64,000 nucleotides of DNA from Ignavibacteria bacterium (GCA_020852705.1 JADZAP010000021.1:87121-151120); one strand, 5' to 3'; counted from the first letter of the stretch, positions 47,327-57,381 are shown. Translations and numbers: made by a program. The notes: generated by a model from the letters alone, not told the origin.

Positions 47327-48009
47327 TATTTCTAAAGCGAATTTTAGCAAGAATAAACAGGATTATTCACCCTCCTGAAAATATTGAAGATGAATTCCAT
47401 TCCAAGTATTATTACAGCAAAGTTTGGGCAGATACATACTTTATGGGCAAAAAGGTTTTTAAATGCCCAAACGATCTGTGGATATATCAGGAAATTTTAT
47501 GGAAAAACCGACCGGATGTAATTATTGAATGCGGTACATTTCATGGAGGAAGTACACTTTATTATGCAAAATTATTTGATATTTTGGAAATTGAAGGAGA
47601 AATAATATCTATAGATGTTGACCCAATGCCGGATATGCCTGAACATAAAAGAATAAAATATCTGCTAGGTTCAAGTATTTCTGCTGAAATAATTTCACAG
47701 GTAAAAGAGCTTATTAAAGAGAAAAGGAGAGTTATGGTTATTTTAGATTCCGACCATAGCTGTGACCATGTTTATAAAGAACTGGAACTTTATCATAGCT
47801 TTGTAACTCCGGGACAATATTTAGTTGTTGAAGATTCAAATATTAACGGGCATCCTGTATATTCAGGTTTCGGGCAGGGTCCCGGACCGATGGAAGCTAT
47901 GGAAAAATTTCTTCCAAATCATCCGGAGTTTGAAGCAGATAGAACAAAAGAAAAGTTTTTAATGAGTTTTAACCCCAAAGGATACTTGAAAAAAAACAAT
48001 AATTTTTAA
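47323..48009 (+). CDS. CmcI-like (cephalosporin hydroxylase/rhamnosyl O-methyltransferase) family protein
   Basis: VIIECGTFHGGSTLYYA, IISIDVDPMP, VMVILDSDHSCDHV, YLVVEDSNINGHPV. Confidence 0.88.
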   Translation: MIFLKRILARINRIIHPPENIEDEFHSKYYYSKVWADTYFMGKKVFKCPNDLWIYQEILWKNRPDVIIECGTFHGGSTLYYAKLFDILEIEGEIISIDVDPMPDMPEHKRIKYLLGSSISAEIISQVKELIKEKRRVMVILDSDHSCDHVYKELELYHSFVTPGQYLVVEDSNINGHPVYSGFGQGPGPMEAMEKFLPNHPEFEADRTKEKFLMSFNPKGYLKKNNNF

Positions 48010-48018
48010 TTAAACGAT

Positions 48019-48046
48019 AAAAACCCCTCAATATATGAGGGGTTTT
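48019..48046. terminator. bidirectional rho-independent terminator
   Basis: AAAACCCCTCAATATATGAGGGGTTTT between convergent genes. Confidence 0.85.
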
Positions 48047-48084
48047 ATTTCCTTGGGGGTTTTGTTTATTAATGGTGATGTATT

Positions 48085-49236
48085 TTAATTTTCTGCAATC
48101 ATAGCTAGTTGATCCTGTACTATCCCGAAATCCTTATCATCCACTTGATAATTCCAGTTTATATATGATATCTTTCCTGTTTTATCAATTATAAAGAGGG
48201 TTCTTTTAAAATAGCCAAAGCTGCTGTTGCTGGCATATTCAGATGAAATTAAACCGGAGTTATCACTTACAAGTTTAACATTTTTAAGCTGCATATCTTT
48301 TTTCCATTTGTTTAAAATTTCTATTCCAGAATTGCTTACCATAAGTATTTCAACATCATTTTTAGCTCCTACGTTGCTGCTTGATAATTTATTTAGAGTC
48401 TGGTTTTCTGCATAAGCATCAAATGTTTTTACTTCTGCAGCGCAGCTCATGCTGTATGGTGCAGGATAAAATGCTATAATAACATTTTTAATTCCAAAAT
48501 AATCAGAAAGGCTTGCAGTGCTTTGTGTACCCGAAGAAAAATCTGTGTAGGTAAATTTAAAATCAGGCGCATTATCACCGGTAAATAATATTTGATTATT
48601 TTCTTTTAAAATATACGCTGGGTCAGTAATATTCAGCTGTGCAAAAAGTTCTTTTTGAATTGTACGGAGTTTTTCTCCTTCGCCTTTATAATCGTGGTTT
48701 GCAAATGTTATTTTATTATTTTTATCTACAACATATACATACGATGCTTCGGTTTGCGAATCCCAGGAATTTATACCAAATGAGTTAGCAAGCTCTAAAT
48801 TTATATCCGGAACAATATCAAAAGAAAAATTTTTCTGATTCAAAAAATCTTTAACTTCTGCCTGATCATTTTTTGTAACTAACAGCACTTTGATATTATC
48901 TTTATATTTATTCCATTCGTACGGACGCCCAAATGCCATGCCTTCTGAAAAATATGTTTCAAAAGCAGATGTAATTATTTCAGAATATTTATTTTTATTT
49001 CCGATTTCCGGTAAAAATGCTATCAGCATTGTTTTATTTTCTTTATAATCATAAATATTTACTGTATTTCTTTGGCTTAATGATTGATTATAAATACTCT
49101 CAAATAAAAATTCAGAGTTGGGGCAGGTGTCGCCGGAGTTTAAACCGTTTCCCCCTGTATAAATATCTTGGTTTATTATAGCAATCATTAAAATTAACAC
49201 AACAAATATGCCGGATTTTATATGAAATTTTCCCAT
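48085..49236 (-). CDS. two-domain redoxin (AhpC/TSA-like) protein
   Basis: two peroxiredoxin-like halves; second half GDNAPDFKFTYTDFS...VIIAFYPAPYSMSCAAEV. Confidence 0.75.
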   Translation of the reverse strand: MGKFHIKSGIFVVLILMIAIINQDIYTGGNGLNSGDTCPNSEFLFESIYNQSLSQRNTVNIYDYKENKTMLIAFLPEIGNKNKYSEIITSAFETYFSEGMAFGRPYEWNKYKDNIKVLLVTKNDQAEVKDFLNQKNFSFDIVPDINLELANSFGINSWDSQTEASYVYVVDKNNKITFANHDYKGEGEKLRTIQKELFAQLNITDPAYILKENNQILFTGDNAPDFKFTYTDFSSGTQSTASLSDYFGIKNVIIAFYPAPYSMSCAAEVKTFDAYAENQTLNKLSSSNVGAKNDVEILMVSNSGIEILNKWKKDMQLKNVKLVSDNSGLISSEYASNSSFGYFKRTLFIIDKTGKISYINWNYQVDDKDFGIVQDQLAMIAEN

Positions 49237-49345
49237 TTTTAAAATTATTTGGATTAGCTGTTGATATGATTAATATGTATGTTTTAAGAGTTTTACTGAA
49301 AACTAATTAAATTTGTTCCCAAAAGTTACAGTAATTATAGACAAT

Positions 49346-51661
49346 TTAGAAATATGTAAATACAATATCCAGCATGTGGTCTCCTTGATAACGGTTAAGA
49401 AAGGGCAGCATAAAACCATTTCTGATAATTACTTTTGAGAGATCAGAAGATTTTTTCATCACTGCACTGTAATTTACATTAGGAAACATAGCTATGATTC
49501 TGCCGATAGGATAGTATGGTCTTTTTAAAAAATTGTTTCTGTGTTCTTTTGCCTTTTTAGTAATTACTGTTGAATCAACTTTTATGCTGTCGTTTTGTTT
49601 TACGAATTCATATTTATGTATATATAGACTATCTCCAATATAAACAGGAAGTTCATCTTTTTTAACTTCATCATACACTGAAAGTCTTACATCATATAGT
49701 CCGCTTTCAAAAGGTGAAGTTTTGAACTTTATTGAATAATTAAGCATTGCAAAGGGTTTAATGATTAGAATGTTTTTTATCTCTTCGGTATCAAAAAATT
49801 CTTCAACATTACGTTCGGAAAAAATATTAGCATAAGTATCAAATGCAGCAGAATCATTATCTATAGGAGTTAATTCCAGATGCGCCTTATACCTGCCGAA
49901 CTCTTCGATATCAGTATTCAAGCTATCAAGTATAGAGGCATCGGCTATCTGCCATTTTAAAGTAACGGTTTGCGGATTCACTCCGAAATTAGAGTTATCT
50001 ATTCTAAACTCGCTTAATACAAGTTTTCTGTCAAACGATATTTCATCTTCCCCAAGCTGTTTGCTGCCGTTTGATATTTTTTTTAAGTCACCAGTGGAAT
50101 CGTTTTCACCTGATCGTTTATAGTATATTTTACGGTCAGAAATATAAAAGATCCTGTAGTCACCAATTGTTTCTGATTTATAGCTTAATTTAGTAAGTTT
50201 ATCTATAAGAAGATCGCTTCGCACAATGAACAGTTTTATCTTTTTCTGTTCAATAAATTTTCTCACTTCTAATATATTAAGCTTAAGCTGTTCTTCTTCG
50301 TTTTTTTTCTTTGATGTTTTTTTTGAAACAGGGGGTTCAACAGCAAAGTAAGTTGGTATTGTATCTGTATTAAATCTTGATGGGTCATTTGAAATTACCT
50401 GTAAAGGGTAAATATCATAATATCCCTGTACCATTTCAAAATAAATTTTATCACCCGGCTCAAGATATTTAATATCGATTAACTGACGGGTTAGTTCTGC
50501 AACTTCATAAGTGTCATCCCGGTATGCCTGCTGGTAATAAAAACTCCAGATTATATTAACAATAACAAGTACAGCAGCTCCGATGTAAAAAATATACCAT
50601 TTTAAATCGCATAGCTGCCATACTGCAAAAGGGAAAAACAAAATTGCATTAAGCACAATATAGCGTGAAATCATATTAGTGCCTCCAGAGCCGACAATAC
50701 CGCTGAACATCAAAAGTAAAAGCTCTAAGATATTAAGTAATAAAAAAATCCTCAGCAGATAAAAACTTCCTTTAAAACCATTATGTTTTTTTCTTATGGT
50801 TTGAACTGCTTTCCATAATCCCAATATAGTTGTAAGAGGGGCAATATAAAATATGAAGAAGGGATATTGTATGCTTCTTTGAATAAGCCCTGCACTGCTT
50901 AAACCAGTATATATTTTGGTGGTTTCTTTAATAAAATAGAACATATCATTATAATCATGATAGTTCTGCCAAATCCACCAAAAAATACCTATAAACGAAA
51001 TACAAGACCATGCGAAATTTATGTAAAGCTCTTTTTGAAACCTGAATTTACGGTATGATAAAAGTACTACCATTATAACAAAAGCAATTGTAAAAAACCA
51101 TCCTTCATAACGCAGAACATTAGCAAAGTTTAACAATACCGCTGAAACAATAAGATATTTGTGACTTTTACTTCTTCTGTTCAAACCATCATACCACAGG
51201 AGGAAATAATAAATTGATGCAGTAATAAAGAAGAAAAAAGGAAACTCAGGCATAGCCGAAGTGCTTAACCATACCTGAAAAGGAAATACAGTATAAATTA
51301 AACACGAAATTACAGCAATTTGATGGGTAAATATCTTTTGGAATATTAGGTATAAATAGATAAGAGTTAAAACTGAAAAAACTGTACTTGTTATAACAGG
51401 AGCTAAAGTAAGGTCTTTAAATATCCATATCATAATTCCGTTTAACCAAAAATGCGGGCTTAGCCAAACACCGGAATAAATATGCGGGTGCTGAAGCCAA
51501 TCCCATGATATGACTGTTCTGCTGTAATCATCAGCAGTAAGCCACTTTAGCCCGCTTTTTATTACGATAAGCTGGAATATAAGTTTAAACAGAATAAGAG
51601 AAAAAATAACTGCAGTCTTATTATTTAAAATTTTCTTTATTTGTTCGGTGTACTTATTCAA
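49346..51661 (-). CDS. large polytopic membrane protein, GT39/GT-C-like
   Basis: about 10 TM segments, LTADDYSRTVISWDWLQHP acidic loop, extended soluble C-terminus. Confidence 0.6.
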   Translation of the reverse strand: MNKYTEQIKKILNNKTAVIFSLILFKLIFQLIVIKSGLKWLTADDYSRTVISWDWLQHPHIYSGVWLSPHFWLNGIMIWIFKDLTLAPVITSTVFSVLTLIYLYLIFQKIFTHQIAVISCLIYTVFPFQVWLSTSAMPEFPFFFFITASIYYFLLWYDGLNRRSKSHKYLIVSAVLLNFANVLRYEGWFFTIAFVIMVVLLSYRKFRFQKELYINFAWSCISFIGIFWWIWQNYHDYNDMFYFIKETTKIYTGLSSAGLIQRSIQYPFFIFYIAPLTTILGLWKAVQTIRKKHNGFKGSFYLLRIFLLLNILELLLLMFSGIVGSGGTNMISRYIVLNAILFFPFAVWQLCDLKWYIFYIGAAVLVIVNIIWSFYYQQAYRDDTYEVAELTRQLIDIKYLEPGDKIYFEMVQGYYDIYPLQVISNDPSRFNTDTIPTYFAVEPPVSKKTSKKKNEEEQLKLNILEVRKFIEQKKIKLFIVRSDLLIDKLTKLSYKSETIGDYRIFYISDRKIYYKRSGENDSTGDLKKISNGSKQLGEDEISFDRKLVLSEFRIDNSNFGVNPQTVTLKWQIADASILDSLNTDIEEFGRYKAHLELTPIDNDSAAFDTYANIFSERNVEEFFDTEEIKNILIIKPFAMLNYSIKFKTSPFESGLYDVRLSVYDEVKKDELPVYIGDSLYIHKYEFVKQNDSIKVDSTVITKKAKEHRNNFLKRPYYPIGRIIAMFPNVNYSAVMKKSSDLSKVIIRNGFMLPFLNRYQGDHMLDIVFTYF

Positions 51662-51700
51662 TCAGTATATAACAAAAGATCTAATAATTTGAATTTCATT

Positions 51701-52195
51701 TTACATCCCGGATTTAGTAAGTTTCTGCATAAGTAATTTATTTTCTTTGTACAGCTCTTCAAGCTTCCCTCCAAAAAATTCCAGAAACTTAAGAAGAGTT
51801 TTATTACCTAGACGCGGCTCTTTTTTAACAAGAGCTTCAAAATCTGGTTTTGCAAAAACTATTAACCTTGTTATTTCTCCTGCAAGAGCACTAACGGTAT
51901 GGGTAGTTTCGCTGAATAGGTGTACTTCAGAAAAATATGCACCTTCGGTTAGTTCTCTTAACACTAAAAATGAACCGTTATTTTCTGAAATAATTTTCAC
52001 AGAACCTTTTACAATAATATAAAAACATAATCCTATAGAAGATTGTGAAAAAATGGTTTCATTTTCTGAATAATCTCTGATGTGTGAAATTTCAAGAAGT
52101 GATTTAAGTTCACTGCCTGAAAAACCGTTAAAAAGAGGACATTCTTTTAGTCTTTTAGCAAGAAGCTCCCCATCAAAATTTTTTTTACCAAACAT
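51701..52195 (-). CDS. cyclic nucleotide-binding (CAP_ED) domain protein
   Basis: CPLFNGFSGSELKSLLEIS, YIIVKGSVKII, GAYFSEVHLFSE; no obvious HTH. Confidence 0.85.
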   Translation of the reverse strand: MFGKKNFDGELLAKRLKECPLFNGFSGSELKSLLEISHIRDYSENETIFSQSSIGLCFYIIVKGSVKIISENNGSFLVLRELTEGAYFSEVHLFSETTHTVSALAGEITRLIVFAKPDFEALVKKEPRLGNKTLLKFLEFFGGKLEELYKENKLLMQKLTKSGM

Positions 52196-52285
52196 AGTTT
52201 AAACTTTCCTGTCCGGCAAAAGCCGGATATCCCTATTATAACAGGATATATTTAAAATTATAGATTTAAAATAATTCTTAACACC

Positions 52286-53578
52286 CTACGAACTCTTTAT
52301 GCCTTTATCAAGTCTGATACTGAATGTGGTACCTTTACCCGGTGCAGATTCTTTTATAAAGAGTTTGCCTTTGTGATATGTTTCAATAATTCGTTTTGAA
52401 AGACTTAGACCCAGACCCCATCCACGCAGTTTTGTACTGTAACCGGGACGGAAAATATCTTTTTTAAAACGCAAATCAATTCCTTTTCCGGTATCTGTAA
52501 CATCTATAAACACATGGCTGCCTTTTTCTTCAATATCAAATTTAATTGCACCGGCAGAATTTTCAATGGCATCTAGGGCATTTTTAGTTAAATTTTCAAT
52601 AACCCACTCAAACAAGTCGCTATTTATAAGTGCAATAGCCGATTTTAAACCATTGATTTCAAGATCAATTTTTTTACGGCTGGTAGCTTCAAATGTTCCT
52701 GTGTTTAAGCGTGGTATTCTTACTTTAAAATATTTAACAACTTTTTCAATTATATCATTAACATTTTCCGGTTTAAGATCTGGTTTAGAACCAATTTTAC
52801 TGAAACGATTGGCTATTTTACTTAATCGATCAATATCATTACTCATTTCTCCCGAAAGCTGAGTTACCTTTAGGGGGTCATTTGCGCTTGATTTTATCAG
52901 CTCATTCCAGCCCATAAGTGATGATAGCGGTGTGCCAAGCTGGTGAGCTGTTTCTTTAGAAAGCCCTACCCAGATATTACTTTGCTCCGTGCGCTTAATA
53001 TAATTAAAACCAAAGTATCCAAGAAAAATAAAGATCCCTGCTACAATAAACTGGATTATTGGCAACTGTTTTAACCTTGTTGCCAGAACAGATTGTCCAT
53101 AGTGCACATAACTTAACGGAACGGTATCCTGAAACGAAACTTTTATTGGCTGGTTGATACGGTCCATTTCAATAACTATTTCTTTTATCTTTTCATTCTG
53201 TTCTTTTTGAGGCAATGTAGTATCAATATCTAAATTTCTTGTAAATGTTGGCTCTTTTGATTTAGCATCAGTTACAACAATAGGAAAATTAATGGAGTTT
53301 GAAGTTACAACATTGCTTAAAATAAAATTATATTCACCGGACTGACTTTGGTCAGTGGCAATAAATTCAATTGCTTTTGCATAAAGATTAGCTATATCAC
53401 GCTCTCGCTCTAGAATATCAGAAACAAGAACCTGTGTATAAATTAGAGTTGCAATAATTATCACCACACCTGTGATAAGCAGAGCAATTTTTATATTTGC
53501 AGAGCCGTAACTTTTCATATTTATCTCAAAAAATAACTGATAAGCATAAGAATAAAAATATAAAATTGATTGCCACAA
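52286..53578 (-). CDS. membrane sensor histidine kinase
   Basis: two TM helices, KETAHQLGTPLSSLMGW (H-box), NLTKNALDAIE (N), DTGKGID, GWGLGLSLSKRIIE (G). Confidence 0.93.
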   Translation of the reverse strand: MWQSILYFYSYAYQLFFEINMKSYGSANIKIALLITGVVIIIATLIYTQVLVSDILERERDIANLYAKAIEFIATDQSQSGEYNFILSNVVTSNSINFPIVVTDAKSKEPTFTRNLDIDTTLPQKEQNEKIKEIVIEMDRINQPIKVSFQDTVPLSYVHYGQSVLATRLKQLPIIQFIVAGIFIFLGYFGFNYIKRTEQSNIWVGLSKETAHQLGTPLSSLMGWNELIKSSANDPLKVTQLSGEMSNDIDRLSKIANRFSKIGSKPDLKPENVNDIIEKVVKYFKVRIPRLNTGTFEATSRKKIDLEINGLKSAIALINSDLFEWVIENLTKNALDAIENSAGAIKFDIEEKGSHVFIDVTDTGKGIDLRFKKDIFRPGYSTKLRGWGLGLSLSKRIIETYHKGKLFIKESAPGKGTTFSIRLDKGIKSS

Positions 53579-53779
53579 ATGATGAATTTTTTGTACTTCT
53601 AGTGAATTTAACTTATAAAAACAACTATTAAATCAAAGAAGAATAAAAATTTAGCAAAAAGATGAATATAATACAAGTTATGAGTTATATGTTTTAAAAC
53701 TTAGATTAAAAATAAGTTAAAACTTTAAATTACTGTTATTAAATAAAATAAAAATCAAATTTTTAGTTAGTTATTAGAC

Positions 53780-53808
53780 TTGACAAGATAAGAAATTAAG
53801 CGTATAAT
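53780..53808 (+). promoter_or_regulatory. consensus sigma70-type promoter
   Basis: TTGACA (53780-53785), 17 bp, TATAAT (53803-53808). Confidence 0.75.
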
Positions 53809-53809
53809 T

Positions 53810-53829
53810 GCCGTAGTATAAAGTACGGC
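53810..53829. promoter_or_regulatory. candidate operator palindrome at the trmB transcription start
   Basis: GCCGTA-GTATAAAG-TACGGC starting 2 bp after the -10 hexamer. Confidence 0.65.
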
Positions 53830-53837
53830 AAAAATTA

Positions 53838-54689
53838 GTGAAAGAAATTATTCAAAATCTTGAGGCATTAGGGTTTACAAATTATGAGAGTCGTGTATTC
53901 TGTGTTCTGTTTGAAGGAAATTTACATACAGCAAGTGAGATTGCCAAGAAAAGCGGAATTGCACGTTCATCAGCATACGATATACTTAAATCATTTACTG
54001 AAAAAGGAATATGCAACGAGATTCAAACAAGCAGTGTAATTAAGTATGAAATTATTGATCCGAAAGTTGTACAGGATAAGATAGAAAAAGAAATACACGA
54101 TACTTATTTAAATAAAACAACAAAGTTAAAGGACTCATTTGATAAGCTTACACCGATCTTTAAAGCTAAAGAGCTTGAGGGGGAGAAGGTTGATGTGGAG
54201 CTTATCAAAGGGTTTAACAAACACCGCTCAGCAAAATTTATGCAGCTTTGGGAAGCATCATCAAAAGAATTGCTGCTAATGAACAAGCTGGAAGCAATGG
54301 CTGATACAACAATAGATAAGTTTACAGCAAATTTTGTTAAGAAAGGCGGTATTGTGAAAACAATATATGAGGTAAGTGAGAATTTCAGGATTAATGAAGG
54401 CGGAAAATGGATTGTTGTAGGAATTGATAAGTTTATAGAAATATTTAAAGGAACAGAAGGTGAGGGAGGTGAGGTTAAACTTACCAAAAAAGTTTATCAG
54501 AATATGGCTATATTTGACAGAAAGATAGTTTATATAAGTCTTGTTGATCCTACAATTTCGAGATATAACAGAAGTGATATTATAGTTAAAAACCAGAACT
54601 TCGCGGAAGCAATGGCATTATTTTTTGAACAATCATGGCTTGAAGCAGAACTTCCCGGTGTATTTAGGGATAAATATTTAAAGATGTAA
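53838..54689 (+). CDS. TrmB-family transcriptional regulator
   Basis: GTG start; LEALGFTNYESRVFCVLFEGNLHTASEIAKKSGIARSSAYDILKSFTEKGI (wHTH). Confidence 0.88.
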   Translation: MKEIIQNLEALGFTNYESRVFCVLFEGNLHTASEIAKKSGIARSSAYDILKSFTEKGICNEIQTSSVIKYEIIDPKVVQDKIEKEIHDTYLNKTTKLKDSFDKLTPIFKAKELEGEKVDVELIKGFNKHRSAKFMQLWEASSKELLLMNKLEAMADTTIDKFTANFVKKGGIVKTIYEVSENFRINEGGKWIVVGIDKFIEIFKGTEGEGGEVKLTKKVYQNMAIFDRKIVYISLVDPTISRYNRSDIIVKNQNFAEAMALFFEQSWLEAELPGVFRDKYLKM

Positions 54690-54708
54690 ACAAAGAGTAA
54701 TAGGGAAA

Positions 54709-56727
54709 ATGAATTTGAAGACAATATACAGGATACTATTAGTCATCATAACATGCTCGGCATCATTATATTCACAAGCAACTTGGGTACCTATGGGGAG
54801 CGGACTAAATAACGGTACCAACGGAGAAGTTCATGCTGTAACATCTTACAATGGCAAAATTATAGTTGCCGGAGAATTTTTAATGGCTGGGGGAATTAGC
54901 GCACAGAATATAGCCGCTTACGACCCTGTTTCCTATACATGGTCAGTTTTAGGAAGCGGTATAAATGGTGATGTATATGCCCTCACAGTCTTTAATAATG
55001 AACTAATAGCAGGGGGATTTTTTAATGAAGCTGGCTTAAACAATGTTGAAAACATTGCAAGGTGGAACGGAACTTCATGGCAAGGACTTGGAAGCGGTAT
55101 TAAAGATGAAGTACTTGCATTAACGGTTTATTCGGGAAATCTAATTGCAGGTGGTAATTTTTCCAGTGCTGGCGGAATTACTGCAAACAATATAGCAAAA
55201 TGGAATGGTAACAATTGGAGTGCATTAGGCAGCGGTTTAACCGGCAGTTCAGATAAAGTAAATGCATTGACTGTATATACAGGCGGACTGGTTGCAGGCG
55301 GATGGTTTTCGCACTCCGGTTCAACAGATATTAACGATATAGCAAAATGGAACGGCAGCAACTGGAGTTCTTTTACAGAGGATGATTTTAATGGTGAGAT
55401 AAATGCATTAACTGTATTTAACGGTAATTTATACGTCGGAGGTGATTTTACACAAATAGGTTCAAATAACAAGGATTATTTGGCAAAATGGAACGGTTCT
55501 TCGTGGTCAAGTGTTGGCAGCGGTCTTCAGGATGGAGAAGTTACAGCTTTGACGGTGTATAAAAATCAGTTAATAGTTGCAGGTGATTTTAGAAAAACAG
55601 GAACAGGATTATTTGTTGATCGAATTGCAAGCTGGAACGGAAGTCAATGGAGCAGATTGCTAACAGGACATAACGATAATACAAATGCAGTTTTTACTTA
55701 TTTCGGAACAGATACAATACTTGTTTCAGGCGGCGAATATTCAAGTGCAGGCGGCAAATGGATTTATAATACTGCTATGTGGAAAAATCAACCGGCAATA
55801 ACAATTTCTGGAACTGTAAGGTATGAGAACAATACACCGGTTACATCGGGCAGGGTAAGACTTGTAAGAATGGATGTTGTTACCAGAGAAATAATTGTAG
55901 TTGATTCTGCCAATGTTGGTACAAATGGAAATTTTTCTTTATTAAAAGTACCTCAAAGAGATAGTACTTTAAGAGTTATGATATTTCCGGATGATGAACT
56001 TAATGATAATCCGGCTGATACAGGTTATGTACCCACTTACTATCCTTCAACTATACAATGGATAAATGCAGGTGTATTATATGCTGATAATAATTTAACC
56101 AATATTAACATATATGTTATACGCAGAAACTCTGTAATATCAGATGGCAGTATAGCGTCAAATGTTTCAGGTCATGTTTATCTAAATATCTCACCTCCTC
56201 AAGGTTCATATCCTTTTCTTAAGGGTTCAATATTGTATCTTAAAAAAGATACATCATTTGTAAAAGCGGTTCAAAGCAACAATGCACAACAATACAATTT
56301 GGGTACATTAATTCCGGGGACGTACACTCTTACCGTTCAAAGACTTGGATATGTATCAGAAACCCGACAGCTGGATATTGGCACATTAAATCAGGACACT
56401 GTAAATTTTTATCTTGATACATTTAATATAACCGGAATAGTAAATATAAATTCAAACATTCCAAAAGATTTCAAACTGTATCAAAATTTTCCAAATCCAT
56501 TTAATCCTTCAACTAAGATAAGATTTGCCTTAAAAAGAACAGCATTTACAGAACTTGCTGTGTTTGATATACTTGGGAAAGAGGTAAATATTCTTGTTAA
56601 TGAAAATTTATTGCCGGGTGAGTATGAAGTTTCTTATAATGCATCAGTTTTACCTAGCGGAGTATATTTTTACAGGCTTAAAGCCGGCAACTTTATCAAA
56701 ACAAAAAAAATGGTTTTGATAAAATAG
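54709..56727 (+). CDS. secreted propeller-like repeat protein with T9SS sorting domain
   Basis: signal peptide; AKWNG..WS.LGSGL..VNALTVY.G.L.AGG.FS.AGG repeats; C-term FQNFPNPFNPSTKI-type; paralog of 37807-39156. Confidence 0.88.
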   Translation: MNLKTIYRILLVIITCSASLYSQATWVPMGSGLNNGTNGEVHAVTSYNGKIIVAGEFLMAGGISAQNIAAYDPVSYTWSVLGSGINGDVYALTVFNNELIAGGFFNEAGLNNVENIARWNGTSWQGLGSGIKDEVLALTVYSGNLIAGGNFSSAGGITANNIAKWNGNNWSALGSGLTGSSDKVNALTVYTGGLVAGGWFSHSGSTDINDIAKWNGSNWSSFTEDDFNGEINALTVFNGNLYVGGDFTQIGSNNKDYLAKWNGSSWSSVGSGLQDGEVTALTVYKNQLIVAGDFRKTGTGLFVDRIASWNGSQWSRLLTGHNDNTNAVFTYFGTDTILVSGGEYSSAGGKWIYNTAMWKNQPAITISGTVRYENNTPVTSGRVRLVRMDVVTREIIVVDSANVGTNGNFSLLKVPQRDSTLRVMIFPDDELNDNPADTGYVPTYYPSTIQWINAGVLYADNNLTNINIYVIRRNSVISDGSIASNVSGHVYLNISPPQGSYPFLKGSILYLKKDTSFVKAVQSNNAQQYNLGTLIPGTYTLTVQRLGYVSETRQLDIGTLNQDTVNFYLDTFNITGIVNINSNIPKDFKLYQNFPNPFNPSTKIRFALKRTAFTELAVFDILGKEVNILVNENLLPGEYEVSYNASVLPSGVYFYRLKAGNFIKTKKMVLIK

Positions 56728-56848
56728 TGTTTTAAAAATTAATAAAAAAAATAATATTTAAAGATTATTAGTATTTAATTTATATATGTAAATAGAATTA
56801 AAAAGGTTCATCTGAAATTAATAATAGTTCAAAAGGGGGGATACTATT

Positions 56849-56998
56849 ATGGATATAGGTTCATTAATTATTAAATCGTTTAAAAACATTTTGTTTGCAC
56901 TTGCTGTAGTTGTTACACTATTACCGATAATGCTTTCAATGCCGGGGTTTACAAACTACCTGTACAGTTTTTTAAACATACTGGGGATTGGAGAATAA
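56849..56998 (+). CDS. 49-aa hydrophobic microprotein
   Basis: Not in supplied track; purine-rich AAAAGGGGGGA upstream; MDIGSLIIKSFKNILFALAVVVTLLPIMLSMPGFTNYLYSFLNILGIGE. Confidence 0.55.
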   Translation: MDIGSLIIKSFKNILFALAVVVTLLPIMLSMPGFTNYLYSFLNILGIGE

Positions 56999-57004
56999 AA
57001 TAAA

Positions 57005-57196
57005 ATGACTTTAAAAGCTAAATGGGAAAGTCTTCATTTTAATTCAGCAAAAAATTGTTTATGGGTTTTTGTTGCCGGGAAAATGTATGTTATAAACGAA
57101 ACTGCATGTGCAAAGATGCAGGTAAAATTATCCGATAGAAAAAGTCCGGAAAATTCAATTATATTTAAAAAAACGAGGATAAACGAAGATTTTTGA
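57005..57196 (+). CDS. 63-aa small protein
   Basis: starts 6 bp after previous ORF; A/T-biased third codon positions; no family recognised. Confidence 0.45.
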   Translation: MTLKAKWESLHFNSAKNCLWVFVAGKMYVINETACAKMQVKLSDRKSPENSIIFKKTRINEDF

Positions 57197-57335
57197 AAAC
57201 TAGTAAAGCAATAACGCAAATTATTCTATATGAAATACTATTAATAATTTTACTGGTATTTACTGTATAAAACTATTTTTAAAGATTGTTTCAAAGAACT
57301 TGCTGTTTAAGCAAGATTCTCCTCTAATATCCTGT

Positions 57336-57374
57336 GGGATGCAGTAGATTTGGGCTGCATCCCTTTATTTTTTC
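57336..57374 (+). terminator. rho-independent terminator
   Basis: GGGATGCAG-TAGATTTGGG-CTGCATCCC-TTTATTTTTT, 9-bp perfect stem. Confidence 0.88.
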
Positions 57375-57381
57375 ATTAAAA

